DNA of 64,000 bases from an uncultured Prevotellaceae bacterium (GCA_947307015.1 CAMZHV010000008.1:1-64000); one strand, 5' to 3'; shown: positions 34,966 through 45,228, counted from the stretch's first letter. The notes: generated by a model not told the origin, from the letters alone. Made by a program: numbers and translations.

Positions 34966-34993
34966 CCCACCGGGGGGGGCATAGGGGGCCTTA
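34966..34993. repeat. Type-C palindromic element at the stop of the MIP18-type gene
   Basis: CCCCacCGGGGGGGGCATAGGGGGCCTTA. The last TTA is the stop codon (TAA on minus) of the gene at 34991. A doubled word ACGATTTGACAATTTT precedes it at 34928-34959. Confidence 0.7.
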
Positions 34994-35305
34994 CAGCAGC
35001 CCAAGTTCGAGTTTTGCTTCCTCAGTCATCATGTCCTGCGTCCATTCGGGTTCGAAGACAAGGTTGACGTTGACGGTTGTAAGACCCTCTATGGTCTCCA
35101 GTTTCTGTCGCACGTCCTCGACGATGAAATCAGCCATAGGGCATGAGGGGGCTGTCATGGTCATATCCACATCCAACTGCTTGAGGTCGTCGCTCAACTC
35201 AATGCGGTATATCAGCCCTAAGTCAAACACATTCACTGGTATCTCAGGGTCATACACCGTCTTGAGCATCTCAACTATTTTATCTTCTAATTTTATCTTG
35301 TCCAT
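34991..35305 (-). CDS. MIP18/DUF59-type iron-sulfur assembly factor
   Basis: A 104-residue single-domain protein of the MIP18 (DUF59, SufT/PaaD-like) family. Signature: VYDPEIPVNVFDLGLIYRIEL with DPE motif, then MTMTAPSCPMADFI containing the conserved Cys. The family helps mature or deliver Fe-S clusters, often with the SUF system; sufB lies elsewhere in this window at 53.7 kb. It is between radC and lpxH on the same strand. Confidence 0.9.
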   Translation of the reverse strand: MDKIKLEDKIVEMLKTVYDPEIPVNVFDLGLIYRIELSDDLKQLDVDMTMTAPSCPMADFIVEDVRQKLETIEGLTTVNVNLVFEPEWTQDMMTEEAKLELGLL

Positions 35306-35355
35306 TGTACATTATTCATTGTTCATTATTCATTATCAATTTTTCATTTTTCATT
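35304..35355. repeat. TTCATT word repeat tract between radC and the MIP18-type gene
   Basis: CATTATTCATTGTTCATTATTCATT and TTTTTCATTTTTCATT fill the 53-bp gap. Similar tracts occur at 41502-41533 and 25467-25485. Confidence 0.7.
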
Positions 35356-35358
35356 AAC

Positions 35359-36042
35359 TTATACCTTCCCCTCCTCATGATAGCTATAGTAGTTGCCGTC
35401 GGTGACGATGACGTGATCCAGCAGGCGGATGTTCATGACCTGACAAGCGCGTTGTAGGCCTTCGGTGAGCTTATCGTCGTCGCGCGACGGCTTCGTATTT
35501 CCCGAGGGGTGGTTGTGAACGAGCACGACGGTCGGCGTCTGACGGATCAGCGCCTCACGTAGCACGAGCCGTATGTCCACCTGTGTGCCAGCTATGCCTC
35601 CTTTGCTAATGAGGAAAGGCTGTCCCTCCAGGCTGCGGTCGGTGCGAAGGTACAACGCATAGCTCTCTTCGTGCGACAGGTCACGCATCCGGGGATACAT
35701 GATATTGTAGATATCCGTGGAGTTCTCCACTTTGCGTTTCTCGGCAGCAGCTTCCATCGTGCGGCGCTTGCCTAGTTCGCAAGCCGCCATGATGGTGACG
35801 GCCTTGGCAGGTCCTAAGCCCTTGTAATTCTTTGTCAGGTCGCTCAACGACAAGCGTCCCAACGTTTTCAGGCTCCCCCCACAGTCGCCCAGCAGCCGCT
35901 GCATCAACTGTACCGCCGTCTCCTCGGTGTTTCCGCTACCGATGAGTATGGCTAACAACTCGGCAGGAGAGAGTGCCGCAGCGCCCTGCTCCATCAGCCG
36001 TTCACGTGGACGTTCTTCTATGGGGAGTTCCTTGATATTCAT
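35359..36042 (-). CDS. radC: RadC-family JAB/MPN domain protein
   Basis: The protein has an N-terminal helix-hairpin-helix region (SPAELLAILIGSGN, YKGLGPAKAVTIMAACELGKRR) and a JAB/MPN metalloprotease-like domain with HNHPSGNTKPSRDD, the HxHPSGxxxPSxxD zinc signature, near residue 175. RadC was named for DNA repair, but that role is disputed; its substrate is unknown. It overlaps the glycosyltransferase stop by 4 bp, so the two are coupled. Full family length (~227 aa). Confidence 0.93.
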   Translation of the reverse strand: MNIKELPIEERPRERLMEQGAAALSPAELLAILIGSGNTEETAVQLMQRLLGDCGGSLKTLGRLSLSDLTKNYKGLGPAKAVTIMAACELGKRRTMEAAAEKRKVENSTDIYNIMYPRMRDLSHEESYALYLRTDRSLEGQPFLISKGGIAGTQVDIRLVLREALIRQTPTVVLVHNHPSGNTKPSRDDDKLTEGLQRACQVMNIRLLDHVIVTDGNYYSYHEEGKV

Positions 36043-37115
36043 TTATACAATTGTTCATTATCATCAAACCCCTCGCCTTTCTTCTTCAAAACCAACCGTT
36101 GCCAGAATGCTGTGAGGAAACCGGTGCCATAGCCGATGAGCTGAATGAAAGCGGCAGGGATGCTGAGCAGGCCGACCCACAGGCTGCGGTTGCGGATGGA
36201 CGAATCGATGAAGATGAGGAGGGCAAACAACAACGGCAAGAGGATGGTGACCTCGCACAGGGCGAAACCAAAGGCCTTGTTCATGTGATCGGGCCCCCAG
36301 AAGTAGAGGAAGAGACCATAGAGGAAGAGGGTGAGCAGTGATACACAGCCCAATGTGAACAACGCCGGTAGTTTATGTACGAACTTCATTGAACCTGGAT
36401 GCAACAGGTGTAGGTTGATGCGTGCGGCACCCGAGTTGCGCACTTGACGGAAGAACTTGCGAAAGTCTGTGCGGCGTTTGTGCCACACCCACGCATCGGG
36501 GAACAGCCGACAACGTGCACCAGCCTTGAAGATACGGATACTAAAATCAATGTCCTCACCGAAGCGCATGGCACGGAAACCACTCAATTGCAGCCATAAC
36601 TCGCGGCTCACGCCCATATTGAAAGAGCGTGGATAAAACTTGTCGAGGGCCCTTTTTTGTTTCCCTCCAAGGGGGGAAGAACCGCCACGAATACCACCTG
36701 TGGTGAAGAACGATGTCATTGAGTAGCTGATAGCTTTTTGCACGGGTGTGAAGTCAGGATGTGCGCGGTCTGGGCCGCCAAAAGCATCACAAGGATTCTC
36801 CGTCAGTTCCTCATCGATAGCGGCCAAGTAGCCCGGCGGCAGCACCACGTCAGAGTCCAGCACGATGAAGAAGTCGCCCGCGGCTCGATCGGCACCGAAA
36901 TTGCGCGCAGCCCCGGGTCCGCCGTTCTCCTTCATATAGTAATGAATGTCCAAACGGTTGGCGAAATGGTCACACACCGCTTGGCACGTTACCTCGCTGC
37001 CGTCCTCGACAATGTGGACGTCAAAATCTTTGAACGTTTGCTTCGACAAGCTGAGCAGCAATTCCGCTACCTCGTCGGGGCGGTTGTAGACGGGTACGAT
37101 GACACTATACTTCAT
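36039..37115 (-). CDS. Family 2 glycosyltransferase, membrane anchored
   Basis: GT-A fold transferase: SVIVPVYNRPDEV at the start, FIVLDSDVVLPPGYL as the DxD-type metal site, then FRAMRFGEDIDFSIRIFKAG with the ED catalytic pair and WVWHKRRTDFRKFFRQVRNSG. Three hydrophobic segments (TLGCVSLLTLFLYGLFLYF, VTILLPLLFALLIFI, LLSIPAAFIQLIGYGTGFL) anchor it in the inner membrane. The start at 37115 (MKYSVIVPV) fits the family and the promoter; the longer frame does not. Residues near 172-185 (GGSSPLGGKQK) include a type-C palindrome (36661-36686). The acceptor is unknown, probably a surface polysaccharide or glycolipid. Confidence 0.87.
   Translation of the reverse strand: MKYSVIVPVYNRPDEVAELLLSLSKQTFKDFDVHIVEDGSEVTCQAVCDHFANRLDIHYYMKENGGPGAARNFGADRAAGDFFIVLDSDVVLPPGYLAAIDEELTENPCDAFGGPDRAHPDFTPVQKAISYSMTSFFTTGGIRGGSSPLGGKQKRALDKFYPRSFNMGVSRELWLQLSGFRAMRFGEDIDFSIRIFKAGARCRLFPDAWVWHKRRTDFRKFFRQVRNSGAARINLHLLHPGSMKFVHKLPALFTLGCVSLLTLFLYGLFLYFWGPDHMNKAFGFALCEVTILLPLLFALLIFIDSSIRNRSLWVGLLSIPAAFIQLIGYGTGFLTAFWQRLVLKKKGEGFDDNEQLYK
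36661..36686. repeat. Type-C palindrome inside the glycosyltransferase gene
   Basis: TTCCCTCCaaGGGGGGAAG. In frame, encoding SSPLGGK. It matches the PLGG peptide encoded by the type-C copy in sufB. Confidence 0.6.
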
Positions 37116-37135
37116 ATTTATTCCCTTTTCGGGGA

Positions 37136-37167
37136 CAAAGATACATACTCGTCGCCAACCCACCAAA
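37136..37167 (-). promoter_or_regulatory. Promoter of the glycosyltransferase-radC run
   Basis: On the minus strand TTTG (37164-37167) and TATCTTTG (37136-37143) are separated by 20 nt. Transcription would begin about 15 nt before the ATG at 37115. Confidence 0.75.
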
Positions 37168-37191
37168 TTTTAAGACAAAAAAAGCATTTTC

Positions 37192-38118
37192 TCAGTTCTC
37201 ACAATTACGGAGGGAGGTGACGGTGGCGAGGATCTCGCCGTCAATGGCATCGGCAGTAGTGATGCTGACTTCACGTTGCCCTGTGACGAACTTACCTGTG
37301 AGAGGATTGCGGATATGGCACCGCTCGGCTGTGGCGTTGCCTGAGGTGGTGAGGCAGTGATTAGGGGGAATGTCGGAAGGGTTGTGGCCGAGTGAGAGGA
37401 TGGAACTGTTGCCGAGGTTGATGAGGGCGTCTGTAATACCAAGGGTGTGGAGAAGTGTGCGAAGGCGTTCGAGGGCATAGCCTTTTAATATGCCAGATAG
37501 ATCCAAAATTATGGAAGAAAACTCTCCCCCCGCCCTCCCAAGCCTCACCCCCGCCCCCTCTCCCATGGGAGAGGGAAGTGGCTGCGCATAGTTCTCAAGC
37601 TGAAATGCAAGTCTCCCCTGATCGGGAGATTTAGAGGGGTCTTCTAATAGCGTTATGCTGTTGATGAGGCCTGGGTAGAAGTCGGGGGAGTTGACTGTGA
37701 TGTCAAAGAGGCCATCGGTGTCGCGGTTGGCTTGCAGGCAGCGGGCGAGGAGGGAGTAGAGGGCAGGACTAATTGGCACGGGAGCGAAGTCGGCAGGTGA
37801 ACCGCCGACAACAGAACCTGGAGCGGGTGAATTATTGAGAGAAAAACTCAGGGAGGCGTTAGCGGCACGGACGGCACGGGAGAGTTCGCTGTCGGGATCG
37901 AAGCGGTTGCCTAACTTTTCCACGGCGCTAAGCTCAGCGCGCATGGCCGCTTCTACCGTCTCGAACTCGGCTTCGGAGTGAGAGCCAAGGAGGAGGAGAT
38001 CGACGCGGGTGTGTAGGGCTTCAAACCAGGCGTAGTAGCGGTTTTGATGCGGGGCAGAATGGAAGAGGTGAGGCATGAAGGAAAAGCCTCGCGGAGATGC
38101 GCGAGGCACGGTTGGCAT
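37192..38118 (-). CDS. apbE: FAD:protein FMN transferase (ApbE family), repeat-interrupted
   Basis: ApbE attaches FMN to Thr of periplasmic flavoproteins such as the NQR and RNF complexes. Family features: RFDPDSELSRAVRA, DGLFDITVNS, LDLSGILKGYALERL (family lDlggiaKGya) and ALINLGNSSILSLG, then CLTTSGNA and HIRNPLTGK. Typical Bacteroidota ApbE proteins are lipoproteins, but here no signal peptide is visible. About 45 residues between ITLLEDPS and SSIILDLSG are encoded by two palindromes (PSPMGEGAGVRLGRAGGE and a type-D copy). The start overlaps the DUF1080 stop (TGATG). Activity is uncertain because of the insert and missing export signal. Confidence 0.8.
   Translation of the reverse strand: MPTVPRASPRGFSFMPHLFHSAPHQNRYYAWFEALHTRVDLLLLGSHSEAEFETVEAAMRAELSAVEKLGNRFDPDSELSRAVRAANASLSFSLNNSPAPGSVVGGSPADFAPVPISPALYSLLARCLQANRDTDGLFDITVNSPDFYPGLINSITLLEDPSKSPDQGRLAFQLENYAQPLPSPMGEGAGVRLGRAGGEFSSIILDLSGILKGYALERLRTLLHTLGITDALINLGNSSILSLGHNPSDIPPNHCLTTSGNATAERCHIRNPLTGKFVTGQREVSITTADAIDGEILATVTSLRNCEN
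37519..37643. repeat. Bipartite palindromic unit inside apbE
   Basis: Left: ACTCTCCCCCCGCCC then GCCTCACCCCC and hairpin CCCTCTCCCatGGGAGAGGG (A/B hybrid, 37519-37580). Right: AAGTCTCCCCTgatcGGGAG then ATTTAGAGGGGTCTT (type D, 37609-37643). The tags face outward; fully in frame. Confidence 0.85.
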
Positions 38119-39635
38119 CAGCGGCGGCGCTGGCCGTTGCCGTGTCCTTCGCGCTGGCGGCGTGGGCCACGGTCTGGACGGTCGGGCAATTCGCGGATCT
38201 TAATGTTCTTAAAATGCACTTCGTCGCCATGATCCTGTAGGAGGATATGACCTTCGGCGGCGTTTCCGAAATTAGGCCAGTCCTTGTATTTACTGTACGC
38301 TACGAGGGCGTTCCATTCCTGGTCATTACGGTTGTATTCGAGCAGTTTGGTGCCGTTGAGCCAGTGTTCGACGTGACGGCCGCGCACGATGATGAGGGCC
38401 GTGTTCCATACACCGATGTGGAACGGCTTTTGGTCGGGAGCTGGGATGAGGTCGTAGAGTGATCCGAGCTTGCGGTTGCCTTTCACGCCGAGTTTGGCGT
38501 CGGGGTGGCGTTCGTCGTCGAGAATCTGGAACTCGCATCCGATGGCCGAGCCTGCGCCCTGATTCATGTCTGGGTCAACGAAATATTTGATGCCGCTGTT
38601 GGCGCCGTTGGTAATCTTGAAGTCCACGGAAAGCATGAAGTTGCGGTACTTGCGCGTGGTGACGATGTCTCCGCCGTTGGTGCTTTCTCCGCCATCAGCC
38701 TTGTGTACGATAAGCTCTCCGTCCTTGATACTCCAACCCTTCTCGGGGAAGCGGTCGAGGCGAGCTCCGCGCCAGCCGTCGGTGGTCTTGCCATCCCAGA
38801 GGAGTTGCCAGCCATCGGCTTGCTCGCTGGGCGAGAGGGCGTTATCCTTGGCGAAGACCTGGGGAGTGGGGGAACCCGACGGTGACCCGTCGGGCACGGT
38901 GGCTGTGTAGGGAGTGTGGGTGGGGTTATCTGGGGTGGCGAAGCGTGCGGCCTCTTGTGTGCAGATGCGGATGTTGCGCCAGGAGATGGTCTTGCCTTCC
39001 TTGGAGGTGTCGTTGCCGATGGCGTGGACTTGCAGGGCGATAAAGCCGGTAGCGTCCGCGTCGTCGATGAGGTCGGCACATGGGATGTCGTTGACCCATG
39101 TGCGGATACGATTGCCTATGGCCTCAATGCGTGCCTTGTTCCATTCGTTGTTCTTGAAGGCGTGCTGTGCGGGGGCGTTCTTGATCATCGGGTAGAGCCA
39201 TCCGCGGCGGGCTTCGTCATAGATGCCTCCCGTCCAAGCACGCGCACTGGGATCTATCTCGAACTGATAGCCGTGAACGCGACCGTTCTGATAGTCCTTC
39301 GAGCTGTGGCTGCGGAGCTGTACGCCAGAGTTCAGAGCGTCGTCAACGAGGAACTCGAATTCGAGGATGAAGTCGGCGTAGTCCCGCTTGGTGCAGAGGA
39401 AGGAATTGTCTGTGTTGGTCTTGGAGTAGCCGACAATGGCGCCGTCAACGACTTTGTAGGTCGCCTTGCCTCCGCGTTGTGTCCAGCCGTTGAGGTTCTT
39501 ACCGTTGAAGAGGGGGGTAAAAGCCCCACCCTCCAGCCCCTCCCTATAGAGGGGAGTGGTTACCTGTGCAGATAGGGAGAATACTTGTAGCAATGCAAGG
39601 CCTATCATTAATAAGAATTTATGTGTAGTTTTCAT
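38118..39635 (-). CDS. Secreted double DUF1080 protein (3-keto-disaccharide hydrolase type)
   Basis: Signal peptide [24 protein letters not shown]. Two DUF1080 (concanavalin-like) domains follow at residues ~40-235 ([18 protein letters not shown] to ISWRNIRI) and ~270-480 ([17 protein letters not shown] to VHFKNIKI). The family name 3-keto-disaccharide hydrolase reflects cleavage of 3-oxo-sugars made by Gfo/Idh/MocA dehydrogenases, and two such dehydrogenases lie directly upstream. The mature N-terminus [13 protein letters not shown] and part of the linker ([10 protein letters not shown]) are encoded by palindromic elements. The C-terminus is a basic Arg/Gly tail ([14 protein letters not shown]). 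The substrate is unknown. Confidence 0.85.
   Translation of the reverse strand: MKTTHKFLLMIGLALLQVFSLSAQVTTPLYREGLEGGAFTPLFNGKNLNGWTQRGGKATYKVVDGAIVGYSKTNTDNSFLCTKRDYADFILEFEFLVDDALNSGVQLRSHSSKDYQNGRVHGYQFEIDPSARAWTGGIYDEARRGWLYPMIKNAPAQHAFKNNEWNKARIEAIGNRIRTWVNDIPCADLIDDADATGFIALQVHAIGNDTSKEGKTISWRNIRICTQEAARFATPDNPTHTPYTATVPDGSPSGSPTPQVFAKDNALSPSEQADGWQLLWDGKTTDGWRGARLDRFPEKGWSIKDGELIVHKADGGESTNGGDIVTTRKYRNFMLSVDFKITNGANSGIKYFVDPDMNQGAGSAIGCEFQILDDERHPDAKLGVKGNRKLGSLYDLIPAPDQKPFHIGVWNTALIIVRGRHVEHWLNGTKLLEYNRNDQEWNALVAYSKYKDWPNFGNAAEGHILLQDHGDEVHFKNIKIRELPDRPDRGPRRQREGHGNGQRRR
38875..38894. repeat. In-frame hairpin in the DUF1080 linker
   Basis: CCCGACGG tgac CCGTCGGG, 8-bp perfect arms, encoding PDGSPSG between the two DUF1080 domains. 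Confidence 0.6.
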
Positions 39636-39721
39636 TTGTAGTGTTTGTTAAATCAGTGAATACAATTCTTGAAAGTTGAAAGGTGACCACCCTCCCCCTA
39701 AAGGAGGAGTGAGGAGGGGGT
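39519..39721. repeat. Bipartite palindromic unit at the oxidoreductase / DUF1080 junction
   Basis: Left 39519-39570 (AAAGCCCCACCCTCC, CCCCTCCCtataGAGGGG, GGTTACCTGTGCA) is in the DUF1080 gene after its signal peptide. Right 39687-39721 (CCACCCTCCCCC, AAAGGAGG, GAGGAGGGGGTCCT) covers the oxidoreductase stop. The DUF1080 ATG lies between. Confidence 0.75.
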
Positions 39722-41155
39722 CCTATAGAACACTTCCCATCCCTTACGCGGTGGCAGTCCTCCGGCGAGGAGTGCGTTGGCGAAGGCGTTGTTGGTGAAT
39801 TGCTTGGTGCGTGGGTCGAAGAAGAGTTGGGTATTCAGTCGCTGTGCGATGACTCCGAGGCAGAAGACCTGTGAAAGAACGCCGTTAATTTCGAAGGGTG
39901 ATCGCGTTTTCTCGCGTCCCATGCAGGCGAGGAGGAAGTTCTCCTGATGGTTACTGGGGCTCTTGGGCACCTCGGGCAGTCTACTAGCCATCTCGCGGGC
40001 GCGCTCTTCTGGTATGATGCTGAGGGTGCTGCCGTGGCTACCACCCTTAAAGATGAGGTCGCGCGAGTAAATGATTTTGCCTGGGTTGAGCTGTGCACGT
40101 GGTGTCTCGCCCTGATTCGTGGAGGGAATGTTGGCGTTATACTCCGATCCGCCATAGCCATCGGGCAGGGGCGGCAGGTTGTCCAGACCGTCATACCAAG
40201 TGATATCGACAGGTGGCATCCCTGCACGGGGGCCGAAGCGGAAGAGAATGGTGGATGAATAGGGGAAGAAAAAGTCGTTGTGTGCTTTCTGGTTCAGAAG
40301 CGTTACTTCGTAGGGTAGGCCGAGGTTGAGGAACTCGTGGACCGTGTCGAGAATGTGAGCTCCCCAGTCGCCGAGGGCTCCCATGCCAAAGTCGTACCAT
40401 GAGCGCCATTCGCCCTGATGGTACTTGGCGGAGTAGTCATGCCACTGAGCTGCGCCGAGCCAGGTCTCCCAGTTCATGCCTGCGGGAAGCGGTTCGGCTT
40501 CGGGCAAATGCTTGATATTCGGGTCGAAGCGGTGCCAGCGGCGGCTGTTGTTCATGTGGGCGGTGACGGCGGTGACATCTTTGATGATGCCCGCCTCTTG
40601 CCACGCTTTGAACTGGAAATAGTTAGCCTCGGAGTGTCCCTGATTACCAACCTGTGTGGCCAGCTCAGGATGGCGGCGTGCCATTTCCATGAGTAACTCA
40701 GCTTCGAGGAACGTACGCGTCATGGGTTTCTCCAAATAGATGTGCTTGCCGTGGGCGAGGGCCATCATGGCGATGGGGAAGTGGATGTGGTCGGGTACGG
40801 CGGCGACGACGGCTTCGAAGAGGTTCGCACCTTTCTCGAAGAGCTCGCGGAAGTCTCGGTAGCGTTTGACGTTAGGGTATTGTTTGAGTACCTTCTGGCA
40901 CTGCTTACCATCGAGGTCTACGTCGCATAGGGCTGTGACTTCGACCATTCCCGTGCGTAGGAAGTCGTCGAAGTCCTGTTCACCACGGTTGCCGATGCCG
41001 ATGAAGGCTACTTTCACCTTGTCGCGCTTGGTCTCGGCAGTCTCGCGGGAGGTCATGAGGTGGGGAGCGGCAGAGGCTATGCCCGGCACGCTGCTGAGGG
41101 CGAGGCCAGCAACGCCTGCGCTCATTGTCTTAAGGAAATTTCTGCGGGAAGTCAT
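39698..41155 (-). CDS. Tat-exported Gfo/Idh/MocA oxidoreductase
   Basis: The start is set at 41155 (MTSRRNFLKTMSAGVAGLAL, a Tat-type signal) because it overlaps the upstream gene by ATGA and the longer frame is compositionally odd. NAD(P)-binding Rossmann domain: VKVAFIGIGNRGEQDFDDFL; EKPMTR is the conserved EKP motif, with a GQ..H / YHQGEWRSWYDFGMGALGDWGAHILD segment in the C-terminal domain. Predicted to oxidise a sugar hydroxyl in the periplasm using bound nucleotide, probably feeding the DUF1080 protein. The last residues TPSSLLL are encoded by the palindromic element at the stop. Confidence 0.87.
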   Translation of the reverse strand: MTSRRNFLKTMSAGVAGLALSSVPGIASAAPHLMTSRETAETKRDKVKVAFIGIGNRGEQDFDDFLRTGMVEVTALCDVDLDGKQCQKVLKQYPNVKRYRDFRELFEKGANLFEAVVAAVPDHIHFPIAMMALAHGKHIYLEKPMTRTFLEAELLMEMARRHPELATQVGNQGHSEANYFQFKAWQEAGIIKDVTAVTAHMNNSRRWHRFDPNIKHLPEAEPLPAGMNWETWLGAAQWHDYSAKYHQGEWRSWYDFGMGALGDWGAHILDTVHEFLNLGLPYEVTLLNQKAHNDFFFPYSSTILFRFGPRAGMPPVDITWYDGLDNLPPLPDGYGGSEYNANIPSTNQGETPRAQLNPGKIIYSRDLIFKGGSHGSTLSIIPEERAREMASRLPEVPKSPSNHQENFLLACMGREKTRSPFEINGVLSQVFCLGVIAQRLNTQLFFDPRTKQFTNNAFANALLAGGLPPRKGWEVFYRTPSSLLL

Positions 41156-41484
41156 GGTTCTATTTGACGATTTGACGGATTGGAATGAGAATGATGGTGA
41201 TGATGGTGGGAACTGCGGAACCGGTGGGCATGGCGATGTTTGTGCTTGGGCTTGTAACCGAAGAGACGGGCGATGCCGAAAACGAGTAGACGAAGGATGA
41301 TCCATACAGCATAAAGCACGGCACTGGCTTCGAGAACGTAGAGTAGAGATGTCCACAACTCGGAAAGCGGGGCATTGTAATGGATGATGGCGTAGACGTT
41401 CAAGCCTACGGCGACGAGGAAGCAGACGAGCAGGGAGATAAGCTCGGTGCGAATGCGGCGGGAAGGGATATAGTAGTAGGGCAT
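41152..41484 (-). CDS. Small membrane protein with histidine-rich tail
   Basis: A 110-residue protein with two hydrophobic helices (ELISLLVCFLVAVGLNVYAII and LLYVLEASAVLYAVWIILRLLVFGIARLF). Its cytoplasmic-type tail is extremely His-rich (KHKHRHAHRFRSSHHHHHH). The N-terminus MPYYYIPSRRIRTELIS resembles small Bacteroidota inner-membrane proteins of unknown function. The tail could bind Ni/Zn/Cu, but no transport residues are evident in the helices. The final SNPSNRQIEP is encoded within a GATTTGACGGATT-type word repeat. It overlaps the oxidoreductase start by 4 bp and so is co-translated. Confidence 0.7.
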   Translation of the reverse strand: MPYYYIPSRRIRTELISLLVCFLVAVGLNVYAIIHYNAPLSELWTSLLYVLEASAVLYAVWIILRLLVFGIARLFGYKPKHKHRHAHRFRSSHHHHHHSHSNPSNRQIEP

Positions 41485-41546
41485 TATTATTTAATGTAAA
41501 TGGACAATGAACAGTGAAAAATGAAAAATGGGCACACCTGTCGGCG

Positions 41547-42812
41547 TTAAGTACCGTACGGCTTGTAGGGGATTTTCATCTTTTCGGGGAAGGGTAGGGG
41601 TTGGCCTTGTACGATGGCTTCGTGGCCGATGAGGCAGAGCTGCGTGGCATAGTAGCCTTCTTCGGCGATACGCGGAGGCTGATGGCCAGTGATGACGGCT
41701 TCGACGAAAGCTTCGGTGAGGAGCGATGTGCCGTCAGTTTCGGGTGCCTTACCCAGGATATATTCGCCTGGGTTGATGGCGGCCACTTCGGGATCCCAGC
41801 TACTGCCAGCGAAGGTGTTGGCGCCCCAGACCTTATCCTCCCATTCCATGAGCATCTGCACGAAAGCGGGCGCAGGGGCAGGACCGTAGCTCTCGAAGTA
41901 GAATTTGCCGCGCTCAGGTTCCACTGTACCCGTCGTGCCGAGAATCTGCTCTTCGAGACCGTAGAACTTGTTGCTGATGACAGAGCCGTAGGTCATCTGG
42001 CGTCCGTCGTCGAATTCATAAATGCAATGGACATTGTCGTACACATCGCGACCGTCCTTCCAATGCGTGATGGCTCCGGTGCCCATGACGCGCACAGGCA
42101 GTTTGCCGATGGCCCATGTGCCGACCTGTAACTGATGGCAGGCCAGCTCGGTCATCAGTCCCTTCGATGATTCCTTGTAGAGGCGCCAATTGATGAGGCG
42201 TTCCAAATCAGGTGATGGCACTTCACGACGCCAGTCGCCGTTGCGGTTCCAGAAGGCGTGGACGGCATTGATGTCGCCAAAAACATCATCGTGTACCATC
42301 TCCATGACCTTAATGTAACGCGGGTCGAAGAGGCGCTGTTGTCCGGTGAAGAACACGCGCCCGGTCTCCTTATGCTTGCGATAGATGTCAAGCGTCTGCT
42401 CCATGGTGTAGGCTATGGCTTTCTCGCAGTAGACGTGCTTGCCGGCATCGAAGGCGTCCAGGGCTATTTGGTAATGGGTGTTGAGTGGTGTGGCGATGAT
42501 GACACCATCAATGCTTTTGTCTTCGAGCAGGAGCCGATAGTCCTTATACGTCTTAGCGGTAGGTACGACTTTCAATGCTTCATCGAGCGAAGGCTGGTAG
42601 ATGTCGGCGAAGGCGACGACCTCGCATTTGGGATTCTGTGCGAGGAAGCTAAGCAGGAACCGTCCGCGCGAGCCGGGGCCAATCATACCTATCCTACATC
42701 GTTCGCGTGCGGTCTCCTCTGCTGTGGCAAAGGTTCTCAGCCAGGGACTTGTGGCGGCAAGCGTCGTAGCGCCCATCATGCCGAGACTTTTCAGGAAGTT
42801 TCTTCTGTCCAT
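41547..42812 (-). CDS. Tat-exported Gfo/Idh/MocA oxidoreductase (second copy)
   Basis: Tat-like signal MDRRNFLKSLGMMGATTLAA. Rossmann fold RIGMIGPGSRGRFLLSFL; the conserved EKP motif is changed to EKAIAY (Pro to Ala). The C-terminal domain contains GLMTELACHQLQVGTWAIG, where the His is the likely catalytic acid/base. It is related to, but clearly distinct from, the protein at 39698. Together with DUF1080 it suggests a two-dehydrogenase periplasmic 3-keto-sugar route. It follows recG by 125 bp and a TATTTTTG -7 box lies at 42838-42845 on the minus strand. Confidence 0.87.
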   Translation of the reverse strand: MDRRNFLKSLGMMGATTLAATSPWLRTFATAEETARERCRIGMIGPGSRGRFLLSFLAQNPKCEVVAFADIYQPSLDEALKVVPTAKTYKDYRLLLEDKSIDGVIIATPLNTHYQIALDAFDAGKHVYCEKAIAYTMEQTLDIYRKHKETGRVFFTGQQRLFDPRYIKVMEMVHDDVFGDINAVHAFWNRNGDWRREVPSPDLERLINWRLYKESSKGLMTELACHQLQVGTWAIGKLPVRVMGTGAITHWKDGRDVYDNVHCIYEFDDGRQMTYGSVISNKFYGLEEQILGTTGTVEPERGKFYFESYGPAPAPAFVQMLMEWEDKVWGANTFAGSSWDPEVAAINPGEYILGKAPETDGTSLLTEAFVEAVITGHQPPRIAEEGYYATQLCLIGHEAIVQGQPLPFPEKMKIPYKPYGT

Positions 42813-42937
42813 AAGGTAATAAACGTATTTGCGGTGGCAAAAATAGCTAATATTTTAATAATGGAGGTAAAAAAATCTATCAAAAGAGAACGTTTCTGTG
42901 TCAATTCTTCTGTGGGAGCATACTCAGGGGGTCGCTG

Positions 42938-45088
<2,151 letters not shown>

Positions 45089-45106
45089 AAGCGTCCTTTT
45101 TGCCTG

Positions 45107-45138
45107 CGAAGATACGTAAAAGAACGTCTCGAACCAAA
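45107..45138 (-). promoter_or_regulatory. Promoter of recG
   Basis: On the minus strand TTTGG (45134-45138), 19 nt, TATCTTCG (45107-45114). The same pair with the same spacing precedes tRNA-Arg at 48110. The predicted transcript start, near 45100, is only about 10 nt before the likely start codon. Confidence 0.75.
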
Positions 45139-45188
45139 TAATAGGACTGTTTTTCGTAGGATAATGTATTTTTTGTCATTGACGCAGG

Positions 45189-45228
45189 TTTGTCGCATAA
45201 GTGGACAATTTGTCGCATAAGTGGACAA
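45189..45228 (+). promoter_or_regulatory. Tandem activator site upstream of hsp20
   Basis: Two exact 20-bp direct repeats (45189-45208 and 45209-45228), each containing the palindrome TTGTC-N9-GACAA; a half site TCTGTC follows. They lie about 70-110 bp upstream of the predicted sigma-54 start, where enhancer-binding proteins usually sit. Confidence 0.75.

Noticed and set aside
41156-41356. 67-residue N-terminal extension of the oxidoreductase at 39698-41155
   Set aside because: It covers the coding region of the small His-rich protein in another frame; the Tat signal starts at 41155.
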